This document shows, piece by piece, positions 37,963 to 46,215 of a stretch of 62,666 nt of DNA. Each line of letters starts with the position of its first letter. Positions within the stretch are counted from its first letter, which is position 1. Position numbers and translations under genes: made by a program. Below the pieces are notes generated by a model. The model did no database searches, was not told the DNA's origin, and worked only from the letters and a program-made list of their open reading frames with translations. The stretch is from Thermoanaerobaculia bacterium (GTDB taxonomy: Bacteria; Acidobacteriota; Thermoanaerobaculia; Multivoradales; JAHEKO01), in assembly GCA_947259925.1 (NCBI GenBank), contig CAMYOG010000013.1, positions 1 to 62,666 on the forward strand, in the 5' to 3' direction.

Positions 37963-37978
37963 GTCAGAAAACTGTCAG
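37963..37978. promoter_or_regulatory. 11-bp-spaced GTCAG pair in the divergent gap before the two-component system
   Basis: GTCAG at 37963 and 37974 (11 bp apart) lies in the 108-bp gap between the sugar dehydrogenase (start 37921, minus) and the sensor kinase (start 38030, plus). A degenerate AATCA lies 11 bp further left (37952). The spacing repeats that at 34396-34422, so both may bind the adjacent OmpR-type regulator. Confidence 0.45.
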
Positions 37979-38029
37979 GATCGGCCGCACAGATTGCGGT
38001 CGCGGGAGGTTTGGTCCATCCTCTGGTCT

Positions 38030-39643
38030 GTGCGCCGCTTCTATCTGATCGCTCTGCTCCTGATCAGCAGCTTGCTGCTGGTCGGCCTGCTCGCCTGGCA
38101 GGCGCACTACGCGGTCAGCTCGCACCGCCACACCGCCGAGAGCGTGCTGGGCGACTACGCCGATCTCGCCTCGAGCGAGTTCGTCCGCCGGACGCTCACA
38201 GAGATCGGCTACTATGGCTACTACCCGCTGATCCGGGCGACGCGCGCGTGGGCGGTCGAGAATCCGGGCGCAGCCCTGGTCGCGCCCGCCGATCTACCGG
38301 CCGACGAGGAACAGGCGAGAGCGCTCGAGCTGGCCAGCTACCTGTTCACGTACGACGCTCGCACCGGTGCTCTCGAGACCTCCGACCCCGAGCTGCCGGC
38401 GGCGCTCGCCGCGGAGCTCGGCCGGCGTCTCGAGGCGCTGGTCGAGGACGCTCCGACCGACGGTAGCTACGCCTCGGTCTTCGCCGAGATCGAGGGCGAG
38501 ATGCACTCGTTCGTCTACGCGGCCGGCGACGTCGGTCAGACGCCGCCGCGTCGGCTCCTCGGCTTCGGGGTCGATCTGTCGCTTCTCGGCGGCTGGATCG
38601 AGCGCGCCGTCGGGCGTGGTCCGCTGCTGCCGCCCTCGCTGAGCGACGGCGAGCTCACCAACGAGTCGATCTTTCTCGAGGTGATTCTGGGTGAGGACCA
38701 GCTCCTCTACCGGCTGGGCGAGCCGTACCAGCCCTGGTTCGGCGTCGAGAAGCCGTTCGGCGACTCCTACCGCGGCCTGCTCGAGGAGATCACCGTCCGG
38801 CTGGCGATCGATCCGGAGGTCGCGCCGCAGCTGGTGATCGGCGGCCTACCGAGGTCGCGCCTGCCGCTCCTGCTCGGCATCCTCGGCCTGGTGGTCGGCC
38901 TGGTGTTGATCGCCATCATGCAGCTTCGTCGCGAGCGAGCCCTGATCCGCCTGCGCTCGGACTTCGTCTCGCGGGTGTCGCACGAGCTGCGCACGCCACT
39001 CACCCAGATTCGGATGTTCGCCGAGACGCTGCTGCTGAAGCGCGTGCGCAGCCCGGAGGAGGGGCAGCGTGCGCTAGAGATCATCGACCGCGAGTCGCGC
39101 CGCTTGAGTCACCTGGTCGAGAACGTGCTGCAGTTCTCGCGCAGCGAGCACGACGCGATTCAGCTGGCGCCGGAGCCGCGCAGCCTGGCGCCGCTCCTGA
39201 GCGAGCTGGTGGACGAGTTCAATCCGCTTCTGGACGAGGGTGGGGCGTCGGTCGTCACCCGACTCGTCGACAACCCACAGGTCACCGTCGACGAGGACGC
39301 GATGCGCCAGATCGTGCTCAATCTGCTCGAGAACGCGGTCAAGTACGGACCGCCCCGGCAGGAGGTGCAGCTCGGTACCACGCAGCGCAACGGTCGCGTG
39401 CAGGTGTGGGTCGACGACGAGGGCCCGGGCATCCGTACCGCCGACCGGGAGCGGATCTGGGAGCCGTTCCAGCGGGTCGCGCCCGATCCCGGCTCGGCGC
39501 TCACCGGCACCGGTATCGGACTCTCGGTGGTCCGTGATCTAGTCGCTCGTCATGGTGGCACGACCTGGGTCGAGGACGGGCTGCGCGGAGGTGCCAGGTT
39601 CGTCGTCGAGCTGCCGGCGACCGGCGGGGAAGCGTCGGGATGA
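38030..39643 (+). CDS. sensor histidine kinase
   Basis: A 537-residue two-component sensor kinase. It has an N-terminal membrane helix (about 5-25), a ~250-residue periplasmic sensor region with no domain I recognise, a second helix (LLGILGLVVGLVLIAIMQL, about 281-302) and the cytoplasmic kinase core. The phosphoacceptor His is near 317 (SRVSHELRTPLTQIR), the N box is IVLNLLENAVKYG, and ATP-lid motifs are DDEGPGI and GTGIGLSVVRDLVARHGG. GTG 38030 was chosen. Its stop overlaps the response regulator ATG by four bases. The input signal is not predictable. Confidence 0.93.
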   Translation: MRRFYLIALLLISSLLLVGLLAWQAHYAVSSHRHTAESVLGDYADLASSEFVRRTLTEIGYYGYYPLIRATRAWAVENPGAALVAPADLPADEEQARALELASYLFTYDARTGALETSDPELPAALAAELGRRLEALVEDAPTDGSYASVFAEIEGEMHSFVYAAGDVGQTPPRRLLGFGVDLSLLGGWIERAVGRGPLLPPSLSDGELTNESIFLEVILGEDQLLYRLGEPYQPWFGVEKPFGDSYRGLLEEITVRLAIDPEVAPQLVIGGLPRSRLPLLLGILGLVVGLVLIAIMQLRRERALIRLRSDFVSRVSHELRTPLTQIRMFAETLLLKRVRSPEEGQRALEIIDRESRRLSHLVENVLQFSRSEHDAIQLAPEPRSLAPLLSELVDEFNPLLDEGGASVVTRLVDNPQVTVDEDAMRQIVLNLLENAVKYGPPRQEVQLGTTQRNGRVQVWVDDEGPGIRTADRERIWEPFQRVAPDPGSALTGTGIGLSVVRDLVARHGGTTWVEDGLRGGARFVVELPATGGEASG

Positions 39644-40323
39644 CCCGCATCCTGGTGATCGAGGACAACCGCGACCTGGCGTTCGGGCTCCAGACCAATC
39701 TGGAGATCGAGGGCTACGAGGTGTGCGTCGCCGGCGACGGTCGCTGCGGCCTGGCGGCCGCCCGGGAGTGGTCTCCGGAGCTGATCGTGCTCGACTTGAT
39801 GCTGCCCGAGATGGACGGCTTCCGGGTGCTCAAGGAGCTGCGCATCGACGACGTCCAGATCCCGGTCCTGATCCTCACCGCCCGCGGCGAGGAGGCCGAC
39901 AAGGTGCGGGGCCTCAAGCTGGGTGCCGACGACTACGTCACCAAGCCGTTCGGACTGCTCGAGCTGCTCGCGCGGGTCGAAGCACTCCTGCGGCGGAGCG
40001 GGGGCGGCGAGCAGGAGGAGCCCCAGGTCGAAAGCTTCGGCGAGATCGAGGTTCGCCGCGACTCGCGTACGGTGCTGCGCCAGGGCGAGCCGGTCGAGCT
40101 GGCTCCGAAGGAGTTCGACCTGCTGGTGGCGTTGCTCAGGCACGACGGCGCCGCGGCGTCGCGACTCGATCTGATGCGCGAGGTCTGGGGCTATTCGGCG
40201 GCGGTGGTCAGCCGGACGGTCGACACCCACATCGCCGAGCTCCGGCGCAAGCTCGAGGCGAGCCCGGCGAACCCGCGGCACATCCTGACGGTGCGCAAGG
40301 TCGGCTACCGGCTGGAGCGCTAG
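39640..40323 (+). CDS. response regulator, OmpR/PhoB family
   Basis: A 227-residue response regulator. The receiver domain has the acidic pair near 8-9 (IEDN), the phosphoacceptor D52 in LIVLDLMLPEMDG, and the conserved Lys in YVTKPFG near 103. The C-terminal winged-helix DNA-binding domain begins about 130 (VRRDSRTVLRQGEPVELAPKEFDLL...) and ends GYRLER. The cognate kinase lies upstream, overlapping by four bases. The best candidate binding site is the GTCAG direct-repeat pair at 37963-37978; a second set lies at 34396-34422. The regulon is inferred only from those repeats. Confidence 0.95.
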   Translation: MTRILVIEDNRDLAFGLQTNLEIEGYEVCVAGDGRCGLAAAREWSPELIVLDLMLPEMDGFRVLKELRIDDVQIPVLILTARGEEADKVRGLKLGADDYVTKPFGLLELLARVEALLRRSGGGEQEEPQVESFGEIEVRRDSRTVLRQGEPVELAPKEFDLLVALLRHDGAAASRLDLMREVWGYSAAVVSRTVDTHIAELRRKLEASPANPRHILTVRKVGYRLER

Positions 40324-40347
40324 ACCGCTCGGGTAGGCTTGGTCGCG

Positions 40348-40830
40348 ATGCCGCGCTCCGGTCTGACGCTCCGGCAAGGCTCTCGCCTGGCGCTATTTCT
40401 TTGCCTGCTCCTGGCGAGCGCCGCCCACGGGCTCGATCTGACCGGCGTCTGGAAGATGTGCTACGAGCCCGGCCTCGAAGACGTGGACGAGCCTTCGGAG
40501 GGCTATCTGGTCTTCCTCCCGGGCCAGCGCTACTTCGAGCTGCGCGACGATTGCTGCCGGGAACAAGGAGAGCCGGTGAGTCGCGAGCTTGGCCGGTACC
40601 GGGTGGACCGCGACAGCGTCCATCTCGAGAAGACCAGGCTCGATGGCCAGCGCTACGACGTGCGCTCCGAGCAGCGGCTCGAGCTCGTTGACCGGGCCAC
40701 CGTGGTCCTGTTCGACGATCTGTACGGCGAGGCGATCGATGCGCCGGTGCTCAAGGTCGGACGGAGCCTCAACTATGGATTCGCCAAGGTCTACCCTCGC
40801 CCGGAGCCACTCGAGCACCGGCAGCCTTGA
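40348..40830 (+). CDS. hypothetical secreted protein
   Basis: A 160-residue protein with an N-terminal signal-like segment (LALFLCLLLASAAHGLDL) followed by a small soluble domain of alternating strands, with 'LTGVWKMCYEP' soon after cleavage and a CC pair in LRDDCCREQ. The start is ATG 40348, preferred to the in-frame TTG nine bases upstream. It follows the response regulator by 24 bp on the same strand. No named domain is recognised. The 'GVWKMCYEP...RYFELRDDCC' pattern suggests a lipocalin-like or small beta-rich fold. Confidence 0.6.
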   Translation: MPRSGLTLRQGSRLALFLCLLLASAAHGLDLTGVWKMCYEPGLEDVDEPSEGYLVFLPGQRYFELRDDCCREQGEPVSRELGRYRVDRDSVHLEKTRLDGQRYDVRSEQRLELVDRATVVLFDDLYGEAIDAPVLKVGRSLNYGFAKVYPRPEPLEHRQP

Positions 40831-41329
40831 ACCGGGGAGCCGTTGGGCGCTCGGGTGGCAGGCTGCCCTCGCGGCATACATGCAGCTCATCTCGTGGGTG
40901 CCACTAGGTCGCTGGAACCGCCAGCCCTGTTGCCCGACCGGCCTGGAGCAGCTGGGGCGAGGCACGCTGGAGGTCGGCGAGGCGCTGGGACTGCTGGCGT
41001 TTCTCATTCTGCCCCTGCTCTTCTGGTGGGGTAGCCACCGCGGGCTGCGCTGGGCGATGTGGCTCTCGATCGCGGCCTACTCGATCTGGCTCGGGCTCCA
41101 GCTCTGGACCTGGTGGCCGCCGTACCTGTTCGGTGCGTCCGAGCACTGGGCGGAGGTATACGAGCGGGCGTTCGCTCACTCCACGCCGATTCTTCCGAGG
41201 TGGGGCGATCACCTGCCGCCCGATGCGATGCATCTCGTACTGCAGGTGCTGCTCGTGGGCGTGGTCACGAGCGGGATCTGGGCGCTCCTGCGCAGACCGA
41301 CGTCTCAAGTCCCACGCGGCTCGACATGA
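40826..41329 (+). CDS. hypothetical membrane protein, translationally coupled
   Basis: A likely 167-residue membrane protein with about four hydrophobic helices: WQAALAAYMQLISWVPLG, LGLLAFLILPLLFWWG, WAMWLSIAAYSIWLGLQLW and HLVLQVLLVGVVTSGIWALL. The start is taken as TTG 40826, overlapping the previous stop (TTGA), which fits translational coupling. ATG 40880 would drop the start of the first helix. Its own stop overlaps the kinase gene ATG by four bases. No family is recognised. The helices make coding likely, and the out-of-frame upstream extension is not convincing. Confidence 0.55.
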   Translation, partial: LEPGSRWALGWQAALAAYMQLISWVPLGRWNRQPCCPTGLEQLGRGTLEVGEALGLLAFLILPLLFWWGSHRGLRWAMWLSIAAYSIWLGLQLWTWWPPYLFGASEHWAEVYERAFAHSTPILPRWGDHLPPDAMHLVLQVLLVGVVTSGIWALLRRPTSQVPRGST

Positions 41330-41985
41330 ACCGGTCCAAGCTCCTCTCTCGGCTGGCGGAGCGCATCGACAACGTTCGCCGGAGTCATCCGATTCGCGTG
41401 GCCATCGACGGAGTCGATGCGGCGGGCAAGACCACCCTCGCCAACAAGCTGGTCGAGCCGCTGGAGGCGCTGGGTCGTACGGTGATCCGCGCTTCGCTCG
41501 ACCGCTTCCACAATCCTGCGGCAGTCCGATACCGCCGTGGGCCCGAGTCTCCCGAGGGCTTCTACCGCGACTCCTTCGACTACCCGCAGCTGATCGACGT
41601 CCTTTTGCGGCCTCTCGGTCCTGACGGTGACCGCCGTTTCCGACGCAGGGTCTACGACTTCAAGGTCGACTCAACCGTCGAGGCGCCGCTCGAGGAGTCG
41701 CCGGTGGATTCGATTCTGGTATTCGACGGTGTCTTCCTTCTGCGGCCCGAGCTACGCTCGTATTGGGACCTCTCGATCTTCGTGCGGACGGGTTTCGAGG
41801 TCTGCCTCGAGCGGGCGATCAAGCGCGACCGGAAGCTCTTCGGTGGCCGCGCGGCGGCGCGTCAGCGGTTCGAGCGACGCTACCAACCGGGTCAGCGGCT
41901 CTATCTCGCCGAGGTCGATCCCGAGCGGCGGGCGTCGATCGTGATCGACAACAACGATTTCGAGCGGCCGGTGCTGGTCGGTTGA
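41326..41985 (+). CDS. uridine kinase-like P-loop kinase
   Basis: A 219-residue P-loop kinase. The Walker A motif GVDAAGKTT is near residue 28, DRFHNPAAVRYRRGPESPEGFYRDSFDYPQL provides the substrate region (the first three lines of a uridine/cytidine kinase-type site) and FDGVFLLRPELRSYWDLSIFV follows. It resembles uridine kinase or phosphoribulokinase-family proteins. ATG 41326 overlaps the preceding stop (ATGA). The gene ends eight bases before the decayed polB fragment begins. No other nucleotide-salvage genes are near, so the specific substrate is left open. Confidence 0.82.
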   Translation: MNRSKLLSRLAERIDNVRRSHPIRVAIDGVDAAGKTTLANKLVEPLEALGRTVIRASLDRFHNPAAVRYRRGPESPEGFYRDSFDYPQLIDVLLRPLGPDGDRRFRRRVYDFKVDSTVEAPLEESPVDSILVFDGVFLLRPELRSYWDLSIFVRTGFEVCLERAIKRDRKLFGGRAAARQRFERRYQPGQRLYLAEVDPERRASIVIDNNDFERPVLVG

Positions 41986-41993
41986 GCTGCTCC

Positions 41994-42236
41994 CAATCGA
42001 ACAGCCCCATCTGCTTCTCGTCCCCGGGTCACCTTCTTGAGCTCGAGGCCGAGCCAGTTGAGGACCGGCTCGGCGATCGGACGTACCTGCCGGTCGACGT
42101 AGTGCTCGTAGTCGAGCGGGTTCTGGATCTCGTCGGTCGGCTCGGGGCCGGCGACGGTCACCACGTATCGGATCACCCGACCCGGCTTGCCGGTCATCTT
42201 GCGCGCCGCGGTGACGTGCGCGGCGGTGCCGACCAT
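41994..42236 (-). pseudogene. decayed 3' fragment of DNA polymerase II (polB)
   Basis: On the minus strand this stretch encodes about 75 residues that match the end of the polB gene at 61047-62666: both share AARKMTGKPGRV, VVTVAGPEP, DEIQNPLDYEHYVD and VRPIAEPVLNWLGLE. The fragment has a one-base insertion after KKV (gtgacccggggacgag against gtgatcggcgacgag), a lost stop codon, and no polymerase motifs. Identity is high, roughly 90% by eye, so duplication seems recent. It lies 35 bp from the stop of the next gene and may be a remnant of recombination. Confidence 0.8.
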
Positions 42237-42271
42237 GGCTTTTCGGGCGATCGGCCCAGGAGGTACTGGTC

Positions 42272-45067
42272 CTATCGTAGGGACCGCTGCCGAATCTCGA
42301 CCAGGGCGTCGCGCGCGGCCGCCAGCCGCGGGTTGAGAGCGATCGCGGCTTGCATCTCCAGAGCGGCGGCAGCGGCCGAGCCGGTCCTGAGCAGGGCGAG
42401 CCCGTGGTAGTAGCGCACCTCTCCGTTCGAGGGGTAGAGCTCGACCGCTCGACGCAGCAGTCGCAGGGCGTCGGTGTAGGCGCCCTGTAGATAGTGGATG
42501 CCGGCCAGGTTCCAGTAATAGGACTGGACCTGGCAGCGCAGGCTGTCGTTCCAGGGGGCGCGCTGAAGCGCGTTGTCGAACCGTGCGGCAACCTCGGAGT
42601 GTGGCCGGGCTTCGAGGAAGAGCCTGAGTCCGGCCAGGAACTCGCCCTCGGCTTGCCGGGCGTCGTCGAGCCGGGCAGTCCGGCCGCCGACGAGTAGCCG
42701 TTCGAGGCTGGTCGAGCCACCAACGCGCCGCAGCGCGACCAGGGAGTCGTGGTTTTGGAGCGCCCGTCGATTGATCGGCACGGCGTACTCCCGGGGCGAG
42801 TAGAACTCGTAGTAGGGGTTCTCCAGGCTGTTCTCGCGGGCACCTTCGGTCGCCCGGAGCACTCCGTCTCGATCGCCGACGTAGTGGGCGACGACCGCCT
42901 CCGCAGTCGTGATGCCGTACTTGCGCCAGCCTTCGAAGGCTCTCTGTTCGCTCTCCAGGGCTGCGGTCATCCTGGCAGGATCGATCTCGATCTCGCGGAG
43001 CGACCCGACGACGAAGGTGCTGGTCACTGCCACCTTGCCGACCGGCGGGAAGTACCAGAGAGAGACATGGGGGAAGGCGGTGGCGAACGTCCGCAGGACC
43101 ATGCGGTACTGGTCGGGCGGCAGCTCGCTGGGGATCCACTGGATGACCAGGCCGCGGGGCGTCAGGTGCTCCCTCAGCAGTCCGTAGTACTCGCGCGAGT
43201 AGGAGAACCCGTTGGAGGCGTAGTTGTCGGCGGTCTTCTCGTCGGCCGAGATGATGTCGAACCTCTCGGCGTGGGCCCGTAGGTAGTTGGCGGCGTCGTC
43301 GACCACGATCGAGGTCCGCGGATCGTTCAGGACATCGTGGTTCTCCTCGGTGAAGTAGGCGGCTCCTTCGATCACGGAAGGCTCGATCTCGACTCCGACG
43401 ATACGCTCCAGGGATCGATGCCGCCCACTCTCGCCCGCAAGGACCGCCGAGCCGACCCCGATGGTGAGCTCCGACGAGTAGTCCGCGAGCAGCAGCTTGG
43501 GCAGGTGAGCCAGGATCTGCTGCTTGTAGTCGGTCCTGCCGGTGCCGCCGATCACGATCCCGTCTATGCTCATTCGCTTCTCGCCGGTGCCGGGGTCGAG
43601 CAGCACCTTGGTGGTGCCCGAGAGACCTTCGCGGTAGAAGAGCACCCGGTCGGCAGGCGTCTGGAACTGCGAGGGGAATTGGAGACCGAGCGGGAACCGT
43701 GCCAGGAGCGCGGCGGCGAGCACGAAGCCGACCGGCAGCGCATGACGCAGCGCCGGGAGACGATCCGACCGCCGGGCCAAGATGAACAGTCCGATCGAAG
43801 CGTTGAGTGCTGCCAGCAACAGAATCCCGCGTTGGACTCCGAAGAGGGGCAGCAGCACAGCGCCGGGAGCGAGCGCGCCCAGGACGTTGCCTAGGGCATT
43901 GACCGCGTACACCTTGCCGACGTCCGAGCTCGTGCGCCGCAGGTCCAGGAGGTAGATCCTTCCAGCCAGCGGAAAGGTGGCTCCGATCAGGGTCGCCGGG
44001 ACCAGCATCACGAGCAGCGAGACCAGGAAACGCGACAGCATGAGGATCCCGAGCTCGTCCGACGTCCGGCCGACGAACGCCTGCAGCGCCTGGGAGTGCA
44101 CGATGCCGAACAGCGCCGGGAGCGCGATCGCCGAGGACCCTCCGATCAGCATCTGGACCCATGCGAACCACCGCATCCGGTCGGACATCCGGTCAACCAG
44201 GAAGCGAACCAGATAGCCGCCGAGCGCGATGCCCGACAGAAACGCGGTAAGCATCATCGTGAAGGCGTAGGTCGAATTGCCCAGCAGGTGGACCAGCGAC
44301 CGGGTCCAGAGGACTTCGTAGCCGAACGAGGCGAAGCCGGAGAAGGCGAAGGCCCAGAGCAGCAGGCGGGACTCCGCGGGATCTCTCCCTCCCGCGGGAA
44401 GAGCTCGGTCCTCGAGGCCGGCCGTCGGTCCTTCGACGGCACGCGGTGCCGCACCGATCGGTCGTTTCGAGACGACCCACGCAACGAGGCCGATCCCCAG
44501 GTTCGCGACGACCGCGAGGTAGATCGAGCGGTGGACTCCGTAGGCCCCGATCATGAGGAAACCTGCCGCCAGGGCCCCCGCCACCGCCCCGGCGGTGTTG
44601 ACGGCGTAGAGGCTACTGAGGCTGCTCCCCACTTCGGCGAGCCGACCGATGAAGTACCGGGACAGGACCGGCAGAGTCGCGCCCATCAACACCGTGGGTG
44701 CCATGACGAGCACGAAAGCGGCGACCAGACGGACGCCGCCCAGCAGAAGGGGCGACCCCGCCAGAGCCTCGTGCATCCAGACGTTGAGAGTTCCCGCCCT
44801 GCCCATGAGCAGGGTCGAGGCGAGGGCCGTCAGGCCGATACCGATCTCGAGCGAGGCGTAGATTCTGAGCGGCCGGTCGCTACGATCCCCCAGCTTTCCG
44901 AGCGCCCAGCTGCCGAGGGCCAGGCCGGTCATGAAGGCCGCCAGCACGGTCCCGACGGCGACGACCGTGGCGCCGAAGACCTCGGTCAGGATCCGCGACC
45001 AGACGACCTGATAGACGAGGCCGCAGGCTCCAGAGAGGAAGAAGAGAACGAAGACGAGGATTCTCAT
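42272..45067 (-). CDS. multi-spanning spermidine synthase-like protein with C-terminal TPR
   Basis: A 931-residue fusion. The N-terminal ~470 residues are polytopic, about 12-14 helices in MFS-like arrangement (opening ILVFVLFFLSGACGLVYQVVW). The central ~240 residues are a spermidine-synthase-like aminopropyltransferase domain: IGVGSAVLAGESGRHRSLER (SAM-binding loop), VEIEPSVIEGA and IVVDDAANYLRAH. The C-terminal ~130 residues contain TPR-like helices. ATG 45067 starts the first membrane helix. Membrane-bound spermidine-synthase homologues like this are common in Acidobacteriota and related phyla but have no confirmed function, so polyamine synthesis is unproven. It lies on the same strand as the cytochrome operon but 239 bp downstream of its last gene. 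Confidence 0.85.
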   Translation of the reverse strand: MRILVFVLFFLSGACGLVYQVVWSRILTEVFGATVVAVGTVLAAFMTGLALGSWALGKLGDRSDRPLRIYASLEIGIGLTALASTLLMGRAGTLNVWMHEALAGSPLLLGGVRLVAAFVLVMAPTVLMGATLPVLSRYFIGRLAEVGSSLSSLYAVNTAGAVAGALAAGFLMIGAYGVHRSIYLAVVANLGIGLVAWVVSKRPIGAAPRAVEGPTAGLEDRALPAGGRDPAESRLLLWAFAFSGFASFGYEVLWTRSLVHLLGNSTYAFTMMLTAFLSGIALGGYLVRFLVDRMSDRMRWFAWVQMLIGGSSAIALPALFGIVHSQALQAFVGRTSDELGILMLSRFLVSLLVMLVPATLIGATFPLAGRIYLLDLRRTSSDVGKVYAVNALGNVLGALAPGAVLLPLFGVQRGILLLAALNASIGLFILARRSDRLPALRHALPVGFVLAAALLARFPLGLQFPSQFQTPADRVLFYREGLSGTTKVLLDPGTGEKRMSIDGIVIGGTGRTDYKQQILAHLPKLLLADYSSELTIGVGSAVLAGESGRHRSLERIVGVEIEPSVIEGAAYFTEENHDVLNDPRTSIVVDDAANYLRAHAERFDIISADEKTADNYASNGFSYSREYYGLLREHLTPRGLVIQWIPSELPPDQYRMVLRTFATAFPHVSLWYFPPVGKVAVTSTFVVGSLREIEIDPARMTAALESEQRAFEGWRKYGITTAEAVVAHYVGDRDGVLRATEGARENSLENPYYEFYSPREYAVPINRRALQNHDSLVALRRVGGSTSLERLLVGGRTARLDDARQAEGEFLAGLRLFLEARPHSEVAARFDNALQRAPWNDSLRCQVQSYYWNLAGIHYLQGAYTDALRLLRRAVELYPSNGEVRYYHGLALLRTGSAAAAALEMQAAIALNPRLAAARDALVEIRQRSLR

Positions 45068-45272
45068 GAGGCCGCGACGTGCGCTTCGGCTCGTCGCGCA
45101 TGTTAGTGCAGCCGAACCGGAGTGCGGCCCGCTCATTCCCTACCGATCCGTAGCCCTAGCCCGAACATCCCAGCCAGGCCCTCGGCCAATCGAGAGGCAG
45201 TGGCGTTGTCTGGTGACACGAGATCTACGTTCCGGGGTAAGTGGCGAGATCCACCGTCCCGCGCAGGTGGGG

Positions 45273-45307
45273 GATCGGGCTCTCCTAGGGTGCGCTCGCG
45301 CCCGATC
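45273..45307 (-). terminator. possible hairpin at the end of the cytochrome operon
   Basis: GATCGGGC at 45273-45280 and GCCCGATC at 45300-45307 are exact inverted repeats with a 19-base spacer, overlapping the stop codon of the last NHL gene. There is no T-run after it on the minus strand, so it is a weak terminator or mRNA-end stem. The rest of 45068-45272 (about 205 bp) shows no gene and no other structure I can support. Confidence 0.35.
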
Positions 45308-46211
45308 AGTCGACGATCGTGAAGATCTGGACCCGGTTGTTGCCGCGGTCGGCGACGAACAGCCGGCCGTCGGCCGCGAATAGCCCGGTGGGGTAGAGCA
45401 GGAAGCCCTCCTTCCATCCCATCGCCGATTGCCGGCCGACGAAGTCGCCGTTCTGCTCGAGGATCAGGATGCCGCCGCCGAACTGATCGGCGACGAAGAG
45501 GTGACCCCGCCGGTCGGCCTCGATTGCCGTCGGGAACTCGGCGTCCGCCGCCAGGTCTTCGTTGAGCGGCGCCAGGACCGTGTCGGTCGGTCGGGCAGCG
45601 AGCACCGCCCGGCGCACGCTGTCGACGGCGAAGACGACCCCGGAGCTGTTGACGGCGAGGTCCGAGAGGAAGCCGACGTCCGGGCCGAAGGCGATCTGCC
45701 GCCGGAGGCTGCCACCGCTGTCGAATACCAGAATCCGCGCGCCCCCGACGTCCAGGACGTAGAGGTTGTCCTCCTCGTCGAGCTCGAAGCTCTTCGCCAC
45801 GATCTCCTCTGATCCGGTCCCACCGCCGAGATCCACGACGCCCCGGAACTCACCGTTCGGGTCGACCCGCACGAGCCGGTGCGATCTGCCGTCGAGCACC
45901 AGGATCTCGCCCCGGGAATCGACCCGGACGTGGGTCGGGTAAGGCACCTGGCGCAGTCGGATCTCGCCGGTCGGCGTCAGCTGCTCACCCACCAGCTCGT
46001 AGCGGAGCAGTCGCCGGTTGCCGGTATCGGCGACGATCAGCAGTGACTCGCCCTCGGCGACGACCGCTTCGGGCGTGCTCATCGGTGACCCTTTGGCGTC
46101 GAGATAGAGCGCCGTCGACGGTCGCAGACGCACCTCCTGGGCGCCCAGAGAAGCCGCGGACAGGACGATCAGCAGGGCGCCGGCGATGAAGTGGAGAGGT
46201 CTGTTCGCCAT
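45306..46211 (-). CDS. NHL-repeat beta-propeller, secreted, last gene of the electron-transfer operon
   Basis: A 301-residue exported protein with a signal peptide (LHFIAGALLIVLSAASLGAQE) followed by a six-bladed NHL-type propeller. Repeats such as VVAEGESLLIVADTGNRRLLRYE, THVRVDSRGEILVLDGRSHRLVRVD, SFELDEEDNLYVLDVGGARILVFD and LFAADGRLFVADRGNNRVQIF are spaced about 40-50 residues apart. NHL propellers are common partners of multiheme cytochromes in metal-reducing bacteria and are thought to mediate binding. It begins four bases after the 16-heme cytochrome stop (with TAGGTGA as Shine-Dalgarno overlapping that stop) and is the last gene of the operon. Confidence 0.85.
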   Translation of the reverse strand: MANRPLHFIAGALLIVLSAASLGAQEVRLRPSTALYLDAKGSPMSTPEAVVAEGESLLIVADTGNRRLLRYELVGEQLTPTGEIRLRQVPYPTHVRVDSRGEILVLDGRSHRLVRVDPNGEFRGVVDLGGGTGSEEIVAKSFELDEEDNLYVLDVGGARILVFDSGGSLRRQIAFGPDVGFLSDLAVNSSGVVFAVDSVRRAVLAARPTDTVLAPLNEDLAADAEFPTAIEADRRGHLFVADQFGGGILILEQNGDFVGRQSAMGWKEGFLLYPTGLFAADGRLFVADRGNNRVQIFTIVD

Positions 46212-46215
46212 TGGT

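Noticed and set aside
41901..44171. 756-codon minus-strand frame overlapping the spermidine-synthase-like gene
   Set aside because: Only its last ~75 codons are meaningful (the polB fragment); the rest is an out-of-frame shadow of the real gene.
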